Positions 1-10,771 are shown, counted from the first letter of the stretch. The stretch: DNA of 64,000 nt from Citrus sinensis (GCF_022201045.2 NC_068564.1:5642001-5706000); one strand, 5' to 3'. Notes: generated from the sequence alone by a model not told the origin. A program made the numbers and translations.

Positions 1-1314
1 CATTGTCTTCTCGATAGCCAAATAAAGGAAGTGAGCCAACCGCGGGTGGAGGTAATTATGTGTACTCCCAGTGTCAATTAATACTGATAAAGGTTGATTG
101 TTAATTTTAGCACTGAGTCTGAAGGTTTGGGGACCAGTTGTTCCAATCAAAGCATGAAAAGAAATTTCGGGGCTTGGATTTGCTGTTTCTTCGGTAGACA
201 CCGTATCCTCCACCAATATTTCTTCTTCTTGAAAACTTTCTGATGGTTCCTCTGTCAACAATAACAGAAAAGGGCGAGTGCGACAACGATGACCGGGCTT
301 GAATCGTTCGTCGCAATTGAAGCACAAGCCTTGGGCACGACGGGTTTGCATTTCGGCGGTCGTGAGACGACGAATAGGAAGGGCTGTCTTTGGTGGGTTT
401 GATGGGTTTGGTGGTGGGAGGGGTAAAAGTGGGGGCCGTGGGTCTGGCCGTATATTTGTTTCGTTGCGTGTAGGTATGGGTATTGGTGTATTGGATGATT
501 TCCATGAAATGGGTTTTTGGTTATAGGACAGCAATTTATCTTCAATCAATTTGGCTAAAGCAATTGCATCAGGAAGGTTAGAAGGTTTGTGAATAGCTAA
601 CTCATTCTGAATGGTTGGTTTTAAACCTGAGATGAAGCAATCTAAAATGGCATCTGGGTGAAGGTTGGTGACTCTGTTGCAGATGTTTTCAAAGGCTGAT
701 TGGTAAGCCTCTACAGAGCTTGTTTGGGTAAGTTTGAATAAAGTGGCTCTGTGATTAATATAGGAGGAAGGGCCAAACCTGCTTTCAATAGCTCGGGTGA
801 GAGCTGCCCAAGAAGATAATTGTTGATTCTTGTGCATCCATTGGAACCAAGAGAGTGCTTGGCCAGTCATATAGAAACTGGCGATGTCAATCCGCTGCTC
901 CTCTGGGGTTTCATAGAAAGAAAAGTATTTTTCAGCTTGAAATATCCAATCTAAGGGGTTAGATCCATCAAATGTTGATAGATCACATCGTATAGATCTT
1001 GTGCTTTGTGTGGGTTGTAGTTGAGCTTGTATAGGTGGTGTGTTTTGTGGCGTAGGTGGTGCAGAGGCTGGTGGGTTTGTGGAGGACCCAATCTGAGAGG
1101 GTGCCATCATGGTAACTCTGGCAGCAAGCTCTGCTATAGAGTTTTGTAGTGCTTGCTGTGCACCTTGTAGGTTTTGTTGTGAACTTTGGTTAATCTGCTG
1201 CTGTTGTATTATGATTTGGCGTAGGTCTTCAAGGGATTTTTGGGTCGATTCTTTGAGTTGTGTAACCTGTTCTTCAAGGGCTCGATATCGTGTTTGCATA
1301 CCCTCGTTTGCCAT
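1..1314 (-). CDS. Ty3/gypsy gag-protease, partial (element A)
   Basis: From an ATG at 1314 the minus strand stays open for 438 codons and runs off the left edge, so the polyprotein is truncated only by the window. In order I see a Gln-rich, coiled-coil-like N-terminus (starts MANEGMQTRYRALEEQ), a gag capsid region with the usual WIFQAEKYF and ALSWFQW signatures, a Pro-rich linker, a CCHC-type knuckle (CFNC...GHRC, near residue 330) and a retropepsin-like active site in VLIDTGSTHNYLH near residue 413. This domain order is standard for plant Ty3/gypsy elements. The absence of stops or frameshifts contrasts with every other element here and suggests a young insertion. RT, RNase H and integrase would lie left of the window. 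Confidence 0.88.
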   Translation of the reverse strand, partial: MANEGMQTRYRALEEQVTQLKESTQKSLEDLRQIIIQQQQINQSSQQNLQGAQQALQNSIAELAARVTMMAPSQIGSSTNPPASAPPTPQNTPPIQAQLQPTQSTRSIRCDLSTFDGSNPLDWIFQAEKYFSFYETPEEQRIDIASFYMTGQALSWFQWMHKNQQLSSWAALTRAIESRFGPSSYINHRATLFKLTQTSSVEAYQSAFENICNRVTNLHPDAILDCFISGLKPTIQNELAIHKPSNLPDAIALAKLIEDKLLSYNQKPISWKSSNTPIPIPTRNETNIRPDPRPPLLPLPPPNPSNPPKTALPIRRLTTAEMQTRRAQGLCFNCDERFKPGHRCRTRPFLLLLTEEPSESFQEEEILVEDTVSTEETANPSPEISFHALIGTTGPQTFRLSAKINNQPLSVLIDTGSTHNYLHPRLAHFLYLAIEKTM

Positions 1315-1334
1315 CTCTCAACGAAAGCACCAAA

Positions 1335-1668
1335 TGGTAGGCTTGATTGTTAGCTGCAGCAAGTTCTGGGAATTTCGTTTCCACTTTAGAGGGTGGAGTC
1401 CTCCAGAAATAGAAGGGTAAAGAGTAGAGACTAGAGAAATTAGAGAAATAGAGGATTTGTATTTTTGGATTCAGGGAACTCCCTTTTTTTCTTGTTCATT
1501 CATTTCCTTAAATACTCCTCCAAGAGAGCTACAGACAAAACATATTCACAGCACAAACTTTACAGCACAATATTTTCTTCAACAAACTTGACAGCACAAT
1601 ATTCTTTCTAACAAACTTGACAGCACAGCAAAGCATAATTGCAATAATAGTAAATAACAAATTCAGCA
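1335..1668 (-). mobile_element. Putative 5' LTR of element A
   Basis: Directly upstream of the element A gag start lies non-coding sequence whose gag-proximal edge (plus-strand TGGTAG at 1335, i.e. ending CTACCA on the element strand) is followed by a TGG-starting primer-site-like stretch at 1318-1332. I could not match the primer site to a named tRNA. The outer edge at about 1668 was chosen only because it gives TG...CA ends and abuts the tail of element B. The second LTR is outside the window, so the borders are provisional. Confidence 0.5.
1549..1626. repeat. Short tandem direct repeats inside the LTR
   Basis: The motif ACAGCACAATATT, with the spacer TTCTTCAACAAACTTG or a close variant, recurs about three times with a period of roughly 37 bases. 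Repeats like this are common in LTR U3 regions, where they can act as enhancer units. That role is inferred. Confidence 0.6.
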
Positions 1669-2199
1669 TAATATCTTGAAGAGTATCTAAGTGCTGTAAT
1701 CGGTTGCACCATCATTCCCGCACAAAATCTTGAAGCTTGAAGGGAATTTTAGGCTGTCTCTTAGGCCTAGCTTGAGCAATCGGCTGTGCAGTGGTTGTAT
1801 CATTTTGTTGTTTTGGTGTTGTGATGGGCTGCTCCAATAAAAACTTGATGCTTCATTGGTCTGTTTGAATAAAGAATTTATGTCCCAATAAGTAAGGACG
1901 CTAAGTTTGTATAGCTTGGACAATAGCAAGCATTTCTTTGGCATATATGGAGCATGATCGTTTAAACACTCCCAAAGCTCGTCTCATGAATACAATCGGT
2001 TTGCCTTATTGAGTGAGGACCGCACCTATCCCTTCACCTAAAGTATATGGTTCAATCACCAAGGGTTTATAGAAGTTTGGCATACCTAAAGTTGGAGTTG
2101 AAGTCATGCCCTACTTAAGAGCATTAAAGGTACTTTCAGCTTCCTCAGGCTATCCAAATTGGTCTTTCTTTAACAAGTTGGTGAATGGACAGGCCAAGA

Positions 2200-3151
2200 T
2201 GCCATAATTGCGAACAAAGTTCCTGTAGTAACTCGTGAGACCTAAAAATCCACGTAGTTCTAAAACGTTAGTAAGTCTAGGCCAATTGAGCATGGCCTTG
2301 ATTTTTCCTTGACCCACTTTTACTCCCTCGGAAGTAACAATATTACCCAGGTACTCTAACTCCTATTGCCCAAATGGACATTTACCGACTTTAATAAAAA
2401 ACTAATGATGCCTCAATATTTCAAAAGCTTGTTTAACATGTTCCAGATGCATGGTCCAATTAGGGCTATAAATCAATATGTCATAAAAAAGAAAATTAAT
2501 ACAAATTTGTGAAGGTATAGGCGAAAAATGACGTTTATAATTACTTAAAATGTAAGTGGGGCATTGTAAAAACCAAAAGGCATGACTAAATATTTATAAT
2601 GACCATTGTGAGTAAGAAATGCTATTTTAGGAACATCTTTAGGATATACATGTACCTGATGGTATCTGACTCTGAGGCCAAGCTTTGTAAAATAGGTTCC
2701 TCCATAAAGTTATCTAATGTATCATCAACTGTAGGTATGGGAAATCCATCCTTCCTGGTTATGGCATTAAAGGCTCTATAGTCAACATAAAAACACCATG
2801 TGCCATCTTTTTTTTAACCAATAAAACAAGAGATGAAAAGGGACTAGTCCTTGATCTTATAAGCCCCAATTTTAACAAGTCATGAACTAGTTTTTCAATT
2901 TCGGCTTTTTGAAAATAGGCATACTTGTAAGGTGACACATTCATGAGCTCTAATCCTTCTTTGAGCAAAATGTGGTGATCTATTTCTCTTGGTAAAGGTA
3001 ATTGTTTAGGTTCGGCAAAAATATCAACAAAGGATTCTAACAGGCACTGCATATTTGGATGGGCATCTTGTTGTATTATCTCTTTAGATGGCTGTACACA
3101 AATGGTGAAGATAGAACTTTCTTGCCTAAGTTCCTTCGAAATTGCTTTCAA
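2200..3151 (-). pseudogene. Reverse transcriptase fragment of element B
   Basis: The clearest piece is 2759-3151, which reads REIDHHILLKEG, then YAYFQKAEIEKLVHDLLKLG, then SPFSSLVLLVKKK, the N-terminal fingers of a Ty3/gypsy reverse transcriptase. Downstream, towards 2200, further RT similarity continues in shifting frames with stops. No intact YxDD catalytic box can be read. It is a dead copy. Confidence 0.8.
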
Positions 3152-3373
3152 GGATGTAGCTTGAATGGGTTGTTCATTGACCCTTCGTAACCTTTGAAAT
3201 TGATTCTGTCATTGGAACTCCATAGCCATTTGTTTCCAGTTGCACACTATAGTTCCCAATTTTTCTAACCATTGCACGCCTAGCACCAAGTCTAACCCGG
3301 TTAATAGTAGAGAGTATAGTGTAAGAGAAACTAAAATGCTTTGAAGTAAGATTTGCACATGCTCAAATCTCCT

Positions 3374-3688
3374 TTAACATTTTAATGGGCTACCGTTAGC
3401 TACTCTTACATTGAAAGGCTCAGTAGGTATAACTGGCAGTTGTAACAAGTTGGCTATTTTCTCACTGATAAAGTTATGTGTAGAGCCACTATCAATTAAT
3501 ACCACGACTTTATATTGCCTAATTCTAGCTGAAAATCGCATGGTTTTAGAGGTGGTCCATCCTATTAAGGCAAGTAAAGAAATTTTAGGTTTAGGCGGAA
3601 ACCTAGTTGGTGCTGCATCAATTATATCCCCATCTTTCCCGTCATCCAAAGAGTTTTCTTCTGGCAATAGAGTTGTGGTCTTTAACAC
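3374..3688 (-). pseudogene. Aspartic protease domain of element B
   Basis: An open stretch contains VVLIDSGSTHNFISEKIANLL, a retropepsin-type active site (DSG) in the context usual for plant Ty3/gypsy protease. A preceding ISLLALIGWTTSKTMRF segment is the normal linker. It lies between gag and RT of element B and is separated from both by stops. Confidence 0.8.
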
Positions 3689-3869
3689 TTATGTCCTATA
3701 ATAAACATTTTGTCATAGTTAAAACAAAGACCTTAAGACAAAGACCTTAAGCATGCCTTCTTTGCATTTCGTCCCAAGATATACGTTTCGATGGAGTTGC
3801 TAGTTTCGTTTTTGTTAGGGCTGGTAGCTCCAGTGGTGATCAGTTGGATGATAGTGGCCAAGTGATTTT

Positions 3870-4579
3870 TTATTGGTGAATTATTTGCTCATCCCATATG
3901 CGAGCAATGTTGATTGCCTTCTTTAGAGAATTTGGATTGAACATCCTTATATTCTCAGCAATTTCTGGTTTGAGCCCTCGCATGAAAGTCCCCATCAATT
4001 CCTTTTGTATCCACCCTTGAACACGATTACCTAGTTTTTCAAACTCCTTTTGGTAATCCCATAGTGAACCATCTTGTTTTACCCTCACACTCGAAAGGTC
4101 TAAATCGTGCATAATACTTCCTCAAAATTAACCCATGTCACCACTTTCCTTTTTTCTTTTTTTTTGTAATCTCTGTAACCATTGTCACCATTGATTAGCC
4201 TCTCCTTTTAGGTGAAATGAAGTCAATAAAACTTTTTATGTCTCTGTGATACCTTGATATTCAAAGAATTGATTAACTCGGTTGAACTAGGCTATTGGGT
4301 CATCAACCGAATATCATAGGAACTCAACTGAAGTTTGGCTATCTTGGATGAGAACATCTATCGACTTCCTTTCGTACCTTCTCGATGTCTTCCTTGTTGC
4401 TACTGAATTGGCCATTATGGTCACCCTTACTGTTGGATCCTACTTCAGTGGTAAGTAACACTTCAGATAGCTTATTAATGGACTCTTCCATATGGCGCAA
4501 TTTATCAACTACACTACTTATTCCATATTGAAGTCTGCACACTCTCTAATTGTTTAATTCGTTCTTTATTGTTTGCCAT
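3870..4579 (-). pseudogene. gag fragments of element B
   Basis: Two open pieces remain. 4339-4579 is the gag N-terminus, including a predicted helical stretch (VVDKLRHMEESINKLSEVLL). 3870-4112 is a retrotransposon-gag piece with DYQKEFEKLGNRVQGW and ELMGTFMRGLKPEI. The zinc knuckle expected between this piece and the protease is not readable. Confidence 0.75.
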
Positions 4580-4588
4580 TGTAGTCAC

Positions 4589-4600
4589 GGCTCTGATACT
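4589..4600 (-). other. Primer binding site of element B
   Basis: On the minus strand AGTATCAGAGCC lies just after the presumed LTR end (CCTATCA) and 10 bases before the gag ATG. It differs by one base from the initiator-Met tRNA complement TGGTATCAGAGC-type site. This fixes the inner LTR border. Confidence 0.7.
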
Positions 4601-4602
4601 AA

Positions 4603-4989
4603 TGATAGGTCCCACTCAAAGCTTGATTATAGTTGCTAAAAAAAAGAAATGATTCTCTTATGGCAAGAATTAACCCACTAAATTGGATGAAATTACTTGT
4701 TGCCTTCATTGAATTTTGATGGAATATATATACGTAAAGTTGAACCACATCTTGTAAACTCTAGATCGCGATTGCTACAAATAAGGGGAAAACATCTCAC
4801 AAATAAACAACTAAATTGCATGACCTATTCTTATTTAAACATGTGAAAATTGGCCAACAATGTGGACTCATTCTTCAACAACAGTCCTCAGCAGCGCAAC
4901 AGCACATCCCTCTTACATGTACCTTGGATTTCTGACAGGAACACGCTGAGATCACCTTGGCCTATCAGTTTTGATGTTGAGGAAGAACA
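4603..4989 (-). mobile_element. Putative 5' LTR of element B
   Basis: Non-coding sequence upstream of the primer site. The inner edge (TGATAGG on the plus strand) is supported by the primer site. The outer edge was placed at AACA (4989), which gives TG...CA ends, but no partner LTR or target-site duplication is available to confirm it. Confidence 0.45.
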
Positions 4990-5514
4990 TTTTAGGGTTT
5001 CAGGTTAATAATTTTACAATAGATCGGTGTGTGAGCACTAGATGTGTGTCAAAAGTATTATCGTTCTATTTATTTATATTAAATTGTTCTTATTAGTAAA
5101 TTGAGTTATTAGTTTTTTTTTGTAATAAAAAATTTATAAAACATGAATGCTTGAAGTGGATTTTAGAGTGCACAATAGACTCACCTATACATATGGTTTT
5201 GTGATATCAAACAATCAAAATATATAAAGTTAATTTAAATTAGGGTATCATGCTCAAATTCTAATTGGAAAAAACAATAAAACTGGACAGAAAAATAGTA
5301 ATAGTAACACTCAAGTGATTCATTCTTTTCTTTTCATTTTTTTTATTTTCATTATAAGTTTCAAGTTTACAATTTATGAATGACTATGTGCTGCTGCTTG
5401 GAAGATTATTTCATAAGTGTATTTTTGCAGCTGTGTTATTACATTGGTGTCGCCATTAAGGGAAAAAAAAACCACAAAACAAAACAAAGCAAACGAAAAA
5501 AGCACAACGCCACA
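4990..5514. other. AT-rich spacer, 3' flank of P450-1
   Basis: No coding potential or repeat structure is seen. The part near 5340-5514 presumably carries the 3' UTR and poly(A) region of the minus-strand P450 gene. Confidence 0.4.
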
Positions 5515-8135
5515 TCAAAAAGCTTGATCCGGCAAGTAAGCCAAAAAGGGATCAAAACGCGTGATGGGGTAACAAATAAGAGGAACTGCCATAGCTCCTG
5601 CAAATCCCAGCCCTACACTTATATCAACTTTTTCTCCACCTTTGACTTTCCAATCAAAGCATTGCACAAAGGCCCCAATCGTGGCATGCATCACCGTATA
5701 CGCAAGCGAAACACCTGAACATCCCCTCCTTCCTCCACCAAACGGAATGTAACTAAAATCCTGACCCCTCATTTCCATCTGATCATCTCGATCATTCATC
5801 TGACTAAAGTTGACCACAAACCTTTCTGGTATAAATTCGTTCGGTTCTTTCCATATTTCTGGATCCCGCATGATGGCATGTATATTTATTAGGGTTTTAG
5901 TCTTGGCTGTGATATCATAGCCGTTGATCTTGCAATCATTGGTGCATTGTCTGTGTATGATGGGGCCTGGAGGATGTAGTCTTAGGGATTCTTTGACGAC
6001 TGCTTGTAAGTAAGGGAGTTTTGGGACGTCTGATTCTTTGACTAGCCTGCTTGACCCAACAATTGACTTGATTTCATCTCTAAGCTTTTTGAATACATCA
6101 GGATGGTTAATAAGCTCTGCTATGGCCCATTGTACAGCAGCTGATGTACTATCAACACTCGCCATAAATAATTCCTATCATGTAATTGAAGGAAATTATT
6201 AGAAATTTATTAGTAACTGCTTGTTTACTTGGGCTAAATTTAACTTACCATGAACACGTAATTAAGTTATCAACTAGTAATGGCACAACAAATACAAATA
6301 AAAACATATTGTTCTATCCTAGGAAATACATACCAAATTACTATCTATCTTGATTTGAGTTTTATGAGCTTTTAACTATCTTTTATCATGAATGATGCTT
6401 ATACCATCACGTGAGAATAAAATTATGTTATATATGCATTAATTATTACGTTCAAAACCATCGTAAATTCATTTTGTATATATGAATGGTGGTAAATTAG
6501 CACTAGAAAATACTTTCTTGTCCATGTGTGTATTAATTATAGTATATAAATGACTAAAATTTAATTACTTTTAAATTGTATGTTAATACTTAGGAATCAC
6601 AAACTTGTATATACTTTATAAAAATATTTTTTTTAACTAAAAAATAAATTTTACTTAAGGATAAGCTAAATCTTGCCGGAATCATACTCCTCCCACAAAA
6701 AGAGATTTACAAGAGCGGAACTAGGTACAAGCCTCAAGGACCTAGCAACCCAGGCTGAAAACAATTCAGAAAAACGTAAAATGAAGGTTTGAATTGAAAT
6801 TTTACCATGACCACGATAATTTTACATTCAACCCCTTAATTTCTGTTTTTTTGTTATAACCTACAAAAGTTTAAGATTTCTCCATTATGACTCCATCACT
6901 GGCCTTTTCAATTTTACAAATATTATGTCATGGCCTAGTTAAGCTTATAATTTATCCATTATAACCACTTCTAACCAAAATCATGGTTCCCACTAAAGGT
7001 TAACATATGCAAAATCTTTTCGTTCATCAATATTGAAAAAATAAATAAATAAATATCATTTATAGGCCATGTAGTTATGAAGCTCGTAAAGCCTAATTGG
7101 TAATAAATACTTTTCAAGGACTACTCAACTCACTGTATGTATTTCCGAAGATTAATTTTTAAAAATAATCATTATCGATATCGAAAATAAAAATTAAATA
7201 AATTAAGAACTCACCAATAAGAAATGCTTGATCTGGTTTCTTGTTAACTTCACTTCATCATCTGGATCACGATAAGTCTCCAACAAAATATCCATCATAT
7301 CTTTATCTTCATTTTCTCGATCATTCATTTCATTTTCTTCATAACCCTTCATGATCTCCTCTATAAGTTCATCATACCGCCACATTGCATCTTTAAGATT
7401 CTTCCCGTTTCCGAACAAATCAATCTTGTTCAGAAACCCAAACAATTCATTAATACCGAACTTGGTCGCTAGCTCCATGATCTCCACAATCGAATCCCTC
7501 ATCCTCTTAGCTTCACTACCATTGTTTTCACAAAACCTCCTATTCATAATCATTCTAAATGTTAAATTATTTGCCATTGCCGCTAACTCTAAACCCAAAT
7601 CACAAGGCTTCCCTTCTCTAGAACTCTTCATTAGAGATTTCAACAGTCTTTCAATTTCTTGCTCTCTTAACTTGTTGTACCGATCCATTTGGGGCCCTGC
7701 AAAAAGTTCTGTAGCACATAGCTTTCTCATAAATCGATAGTACGCACCGTAAGGGCCAGTGATAAAACCTGTGCCTCTGTAAATGTTGTATGCACTAGGC
7801 CCAGATTCATACCTAGAGGAAAAATTAATGTCATGTGTTTTAAATATTTCTTTGGCAATGGTAGCATTTGAGACGACAAAGAATGTTGATGCACCAATGC
7901 GGATGCGCATGAGAGGGCCATAGCGGTGAGCTAGGGTTTGCAAGGACTCAGGTAATTTGGAGCTTAGTAGATAAAGGTGACCAACAATTGGTAGAGCTGG
8001 TGGGCTTGGTGGTAACAGATCTATAGATCGAGATTTTGTGAATGTTTTGATAAGCCAACACACAACAACTAGTGAAATTATCGAAATGAAAATGGGGATG
8101 CTATTTGAAATGATAGGATTAAAATTCCAGGCCAT
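5515..8135 (-). CDS. Cytochrome P450 (CYP93/CYP705-like), paralogue 1
   Basis: Two exons, 7215-8135 and 5515-6174, joined by a 1,040-base GT-AG phase-0 intron (donor GTGAGT, acceptor ATAG), give 526 residues, the usual plant A-type size. The start was placed at 8135 (MAWNFNPI) because an N-terminal membrane anchor (IPIFISIISLVVVCWLI) follows at once. An in-frame ATG at 8219 would add 28 residues. Visible motifs are the proline hinge PPSPPALP, the K-helix ExxR (KESLR, about 369-372), FIPERF, and the haem loop PFGGGRRGCSG with Cys near 459. The I-helix reads ASVDSTS (312-318) where the family has AGTDTSS, so the oxygen-activating Thr position is Ser. It should be an ER-bound monooxygenase or derived enzyme of specialised metabolism; the substrate is unknown. 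Family placement is from remembered similarity. Confidence 0.9.
6175..7214 (-). other. Intron of P450-1
   Basis: Single 1,040-base AT-rich intron interrupting the I-helix region, at the conserved position used by all three P450 genes in this window. No element with terminal repeats was recognised in it. Confidence 0.85.
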
Positions 8136-8269
8136 AGCGACGTCAATGATGTGGCTGAAGAGGAAAGATATAGGTATAGTGTAGAAACTTCTAATTGAGA
8201 TATACAGTGTGATTTTCAAAAAATACTTGCATACATAACAAGAGATAGGATACTTTATTGATCTAATTG

Positions 8270-8289
8270 ATATATATATATATATATAT
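8270..8289. repeat. (AT)n microsatellite
   Basis: An uninterrupted run of about ten AT units in the promoter-proximal region of P450-1. Confidence 0.85.
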
Positions 8290-8675
8290 AATGTGTTTGT
8301 AGTTACGGTATTTAATTAATTGAGAAGAATATATTCAAAAATATAAAATTTAAGTAGATCATACGAACAAAGTTGAAATGCAAATTAAAAATGTGACTTA
8401 CCAGACTCCCTAGATGGAGTCTACGGAAATTATATGGCCGATCGTTTTGAATAAATTTTGATTAACGAATTACAATGTTTCTGAGTTACTCAATATTTAA
8501 GACCTTGAGTTGCGGGTAAACCTAGGACAGTGTTCGAAGGAAACAATGACAATTGGTCCGATAGTTTCATTGGACCTGTAGTTGCGGCTAAACTCTAGCT
8601 AGTTGGTGTACTAATTTGTTAATTTATACCATAACAAATGTTTCTTTTTGGGTTCTTAGTATAAAAGATTATAAA

Positions 8676-8999
8676 TCAATTATGTGTACCATTTGAGTTT
8701 GGCGTCATTAGTGCGTTGAATGTCTCGGGATGTCCTAAATGGCAAAACCCGTTCACCAATGACTCCTTTAGAAGAGTGTAGCAGTTTTCTTTGTCAAATC
8801 TTGTCTCTTTCACACTTGTACTTGCAATTACACGATCGATCATGTGTTTGATTGACCAATGGTTTGCCCAAAAGAAGGAAACCGTAAAGGGTTTAACAGA
8901 CAAGTCATCTTCGTGAAGATCATTTCTTCCTTCATCTCCCAGCTCATTATTTGGCACTAGCATGTGCAATGAAATGATCACACAGGCAGCACGTGTCAA
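8676..8999 (-). other. Unrecognised ORF, 107 codons
   Basis: The minus-strand open frame begins MTRAACVIISLHML and contains SFFWANHWSIKHMIDRVI. The composition looks protein-like (few low-complexity runs, mixed charged residues) and base use is less AT-rich than the flanks. I recognise no family. It sits 0.5 kb upstream of P450-1, between that gene and a retroelement cluster, so a fragment of a decayed gene or transposon is as likely as a real gene. No splice structure was found. Confidence 0.25.
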
Positions 9000-9114
9000 T
9001 GATCAATTTGTGTTCATATAACCCCTTTTATATTTTTAATTACTTCAAACATTAATAAATCCCCCTGCTCCTTCATTTTTTTCTTTTTAATTTGTGATGC
9101 AGCATAAAACATGA

Positions 9115-9436
9115 GGGACCAAATAATGGAATACAGTAGGTGTGTTTTATTAGTGGATTACAGTTTGTGTGTTTTATTGAATAGAATATAGTAGGTGGAG
9201 CTTAGTATGAGTACTATAAACATGTGCTAAATCCATTGTAAAAATCAATCAATCTTCAATTAAATTTAAATATTCTTCAATACAAATTGTCGTTATAAAT
9301 TTATAATATCCTCTTCTCTCTGTGAGAGCACAAGTTGAAATGAAATCTAGCAAACTGCTGCGTCAATTGGTATTAGAGACTTCCTCTATATCAGGCGGAG
9401 CTTTCCTGCTAATCATATCTTCCATTTCCATCCATC
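9115..9436 (+). mobile_element. Copia-type LTR end and primer site remnant
   Basis: Plus-strand sequence with LTR-like structure: repeated GTGTGTTTTATT motifs at 9137-9178, a TATA-like ACTATAAACATGTGC at 9212-9226, and an A/T-rich leader. It is followed by TTGGTATTAGAG at 9367-9378, close to the initiator-Met primer site TGGTATCAGAG. Everything after about 9436 is replaced by the truncated LTR of element C. This is a partial element whose left border is not defined. Confidence 0.4.
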
Positions 9437-9574
9437 ACAAACTACAAAATAGGAAAAGAATCAAGACCAGATCACCTGGTATTATAACAGAAAACTCAAA
9501 ACATAATGCTAAAGACTAGCTCCACTAGTTTATTAACAGAACTAATGACCAAGTCTTACAAGGCACACGTATCA
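9437..9574 (-). mobile_element. 3' LTR of element C, truncated
   Basis: About 138 bases match the inner part of the LTR at 13977-14253 nearly base for base (shared blocks AGAATCAAGACCAGATCA and GACTAGCTCCACTAGTTTAT). Both begin TGATACGTGTGC on the element strand. The outer half is missing to the left of about 9437, so this LTR lost its 3' part. Confidence 0.85.
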
Positions 9575-9592
9575 TTCCTCCCCCCTTAAAGG
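9575..9592 (-). other. Polypurine tract of element C
   Basis: On the minus strand AAGGGGGGAGGAA lies immediately before the TGATACG start of the 3' LTR, the expected position of the plus-strand primer of a retrotransposon. Confidence 0.8.
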
Positions 9593-9603
9593 ATCCTTGT
9601 CCG

Positions 9604-10012
9604 CAAGGATAAAATCTAGGTAAGACTTGGTAAAACGCCACTCATTCTCCCAGGTTGCGTCCTCGTTGGGAGCTCCCCTTTATTTAACCAAAATTTCAGA
9701 GTTTGACCGATACTTGCCCTTTTGAATGACTTGGCGGTCAAGTATTGCTTCAAGCTGAGGAAGAATAACAGAGTCGTATGATACAGGAGGAAGTTGATTT
9801 GAAGCCGAGGTGTGAACATGTCACAAATGCTTCCAAAGCATGCTAACATGAAACACGTTATGAATTTGTGAACTTGGGGGTAGAGCCAACCGATATGCTA
9901 TTGTCCCTACCTTCCCAATAATCTGATATGGCCCAAAAAATCGAGGAGCAAGCTTCATAAAAGCACGAAAGGCCACTGACGTCTGTCGATATGGTTGGAG
10001 CTTGAGATACAC
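9604..10012 (-). pseudogene. Integrase C-terminus and chromodomain of element C
   Basis: Reads LAPRFFGPYQIIGKVG and HNVFHVSMLWKHL, the GPY/F module of gypsy integrases. It is followed in the same frame by a chromodomain-like segment with ILVK and DATWENEWRF. Two in-frame stops are present: TGA at 9821-9823 and TAA at 9680-9682, the latter where an aromatic-cage Trp is usually found. Confidence 0.85.
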
Positions 10013-10042
10013 ATAATCACCAACCTCAAAGGATACCTCTTG

Positions 10043-10771
10043 TCATTTTAAATCTGCCTGGCTTTGCATTCGTTGTCTTGCCAAAGAGAGGTTGTGGCGG
10101 AGCTCTCGTAAAATTATGTCGCGATCCCGAAAGTACTCATGCACTGCTTGGACACGGGAAGTGCCAGGAACATAAGTAAGCAAGTGAGATGGAGGAATAC
10201 CATAGACAACTTCAAATGGGGTCATTTTGGTGGCGGAATGGATGGACGTATTATAGCTGAATTCAGCCCAGGGAATCCATTCAACCCATTTTCGTGGCTG
10301 ATCTCCAGCAAAACATCGCAAGTATTGCTCTAAAGTACGGTTCACTACCTCAATTTGGCCGTCTGTCTGAGGATGGTAACTAGAACTCATACTAAATTTA
10401 ATTCCTTGTAATTGAAATAATGCTTGCCAAAATGAACTTACAAATACTTTATCCCGATCACTTACAATGGTTGTTGGAATGCCATGGAGGCGAACCACAT
10501 TAGCTACAAATGCTTTAGCAATCGTGACTGCCATGTATGGATGTTTGAGAGCCACAAAATGAGCATACTTGAATAAGCGATCAACAATTAGCATGATGAC
10601 AGTATAACCATTTAACGACAGAAGTCCCTCGATAAAATCCATTGATACTTCAGTCCATATCTGAAGAGGAATGGGTAGTGGTTGGAGCAAACCGGCAAGA
10701 CACATAGAATCAGATTTGTACCTTTGGAAAATGGTACAATGCTGTTTAAATTCCTTCACGGTTTTACGCAA
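10043..10771 (-). pseudogene. Integrase core of element C
   Basis: A 242-codon open stretch with the DDE triad in context: SMDFIEGL, VSDRDKVF and DGQIEVVNRTLEQY. The N-terminal HHCC zinc domain lies in a different, disrupted frame upstream. Confidence 0.9.

Larger units (their letters stand above)
1669..4602 (-). mobile_element. Decayed Ty3/gypsy element B, internal region
   Basis: Minus-strand gypsy remnant with gag at the right (start ATG at 4579), then protease, reverse transcriptase and the beginning of RNase H at the left. Domain order is Ty3-like. The frame is broken by many stops and shifts. RNase H can be read to about 1805 (AKEMLAIVQAIQT, then FIQTDQ and EQPITTPKQQ) and then jumps straight to a polyprotein tail (RPKRQPKIPFKLQDFVRE). 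The second half of RNase H and the whole integrase are therefore missing. The 3' LTR is not visible; element A's LTR abuts the tail instead. Confidence 0.85.
8136..9114. other. Upstream region of P450-1
   Basis: AT-rich. It includes an (AT)n tract at 8270-8289, about 135 bases upstream of the chosen start on the gene's strand, which could hold the TATA element. The rest has no recognised feature except the orphan ORF at 8676-8999. Confidence 0.4.

Noticed and set aside
8136..8219. Upstream in-frame ATG of P450-1 as the real start
   Set aside because: It would add 28 residues before the normal membrane anchor. The ATG at 8135 gives the family-typical N-terminus, although use of the upstream ATG cannot be excluded.
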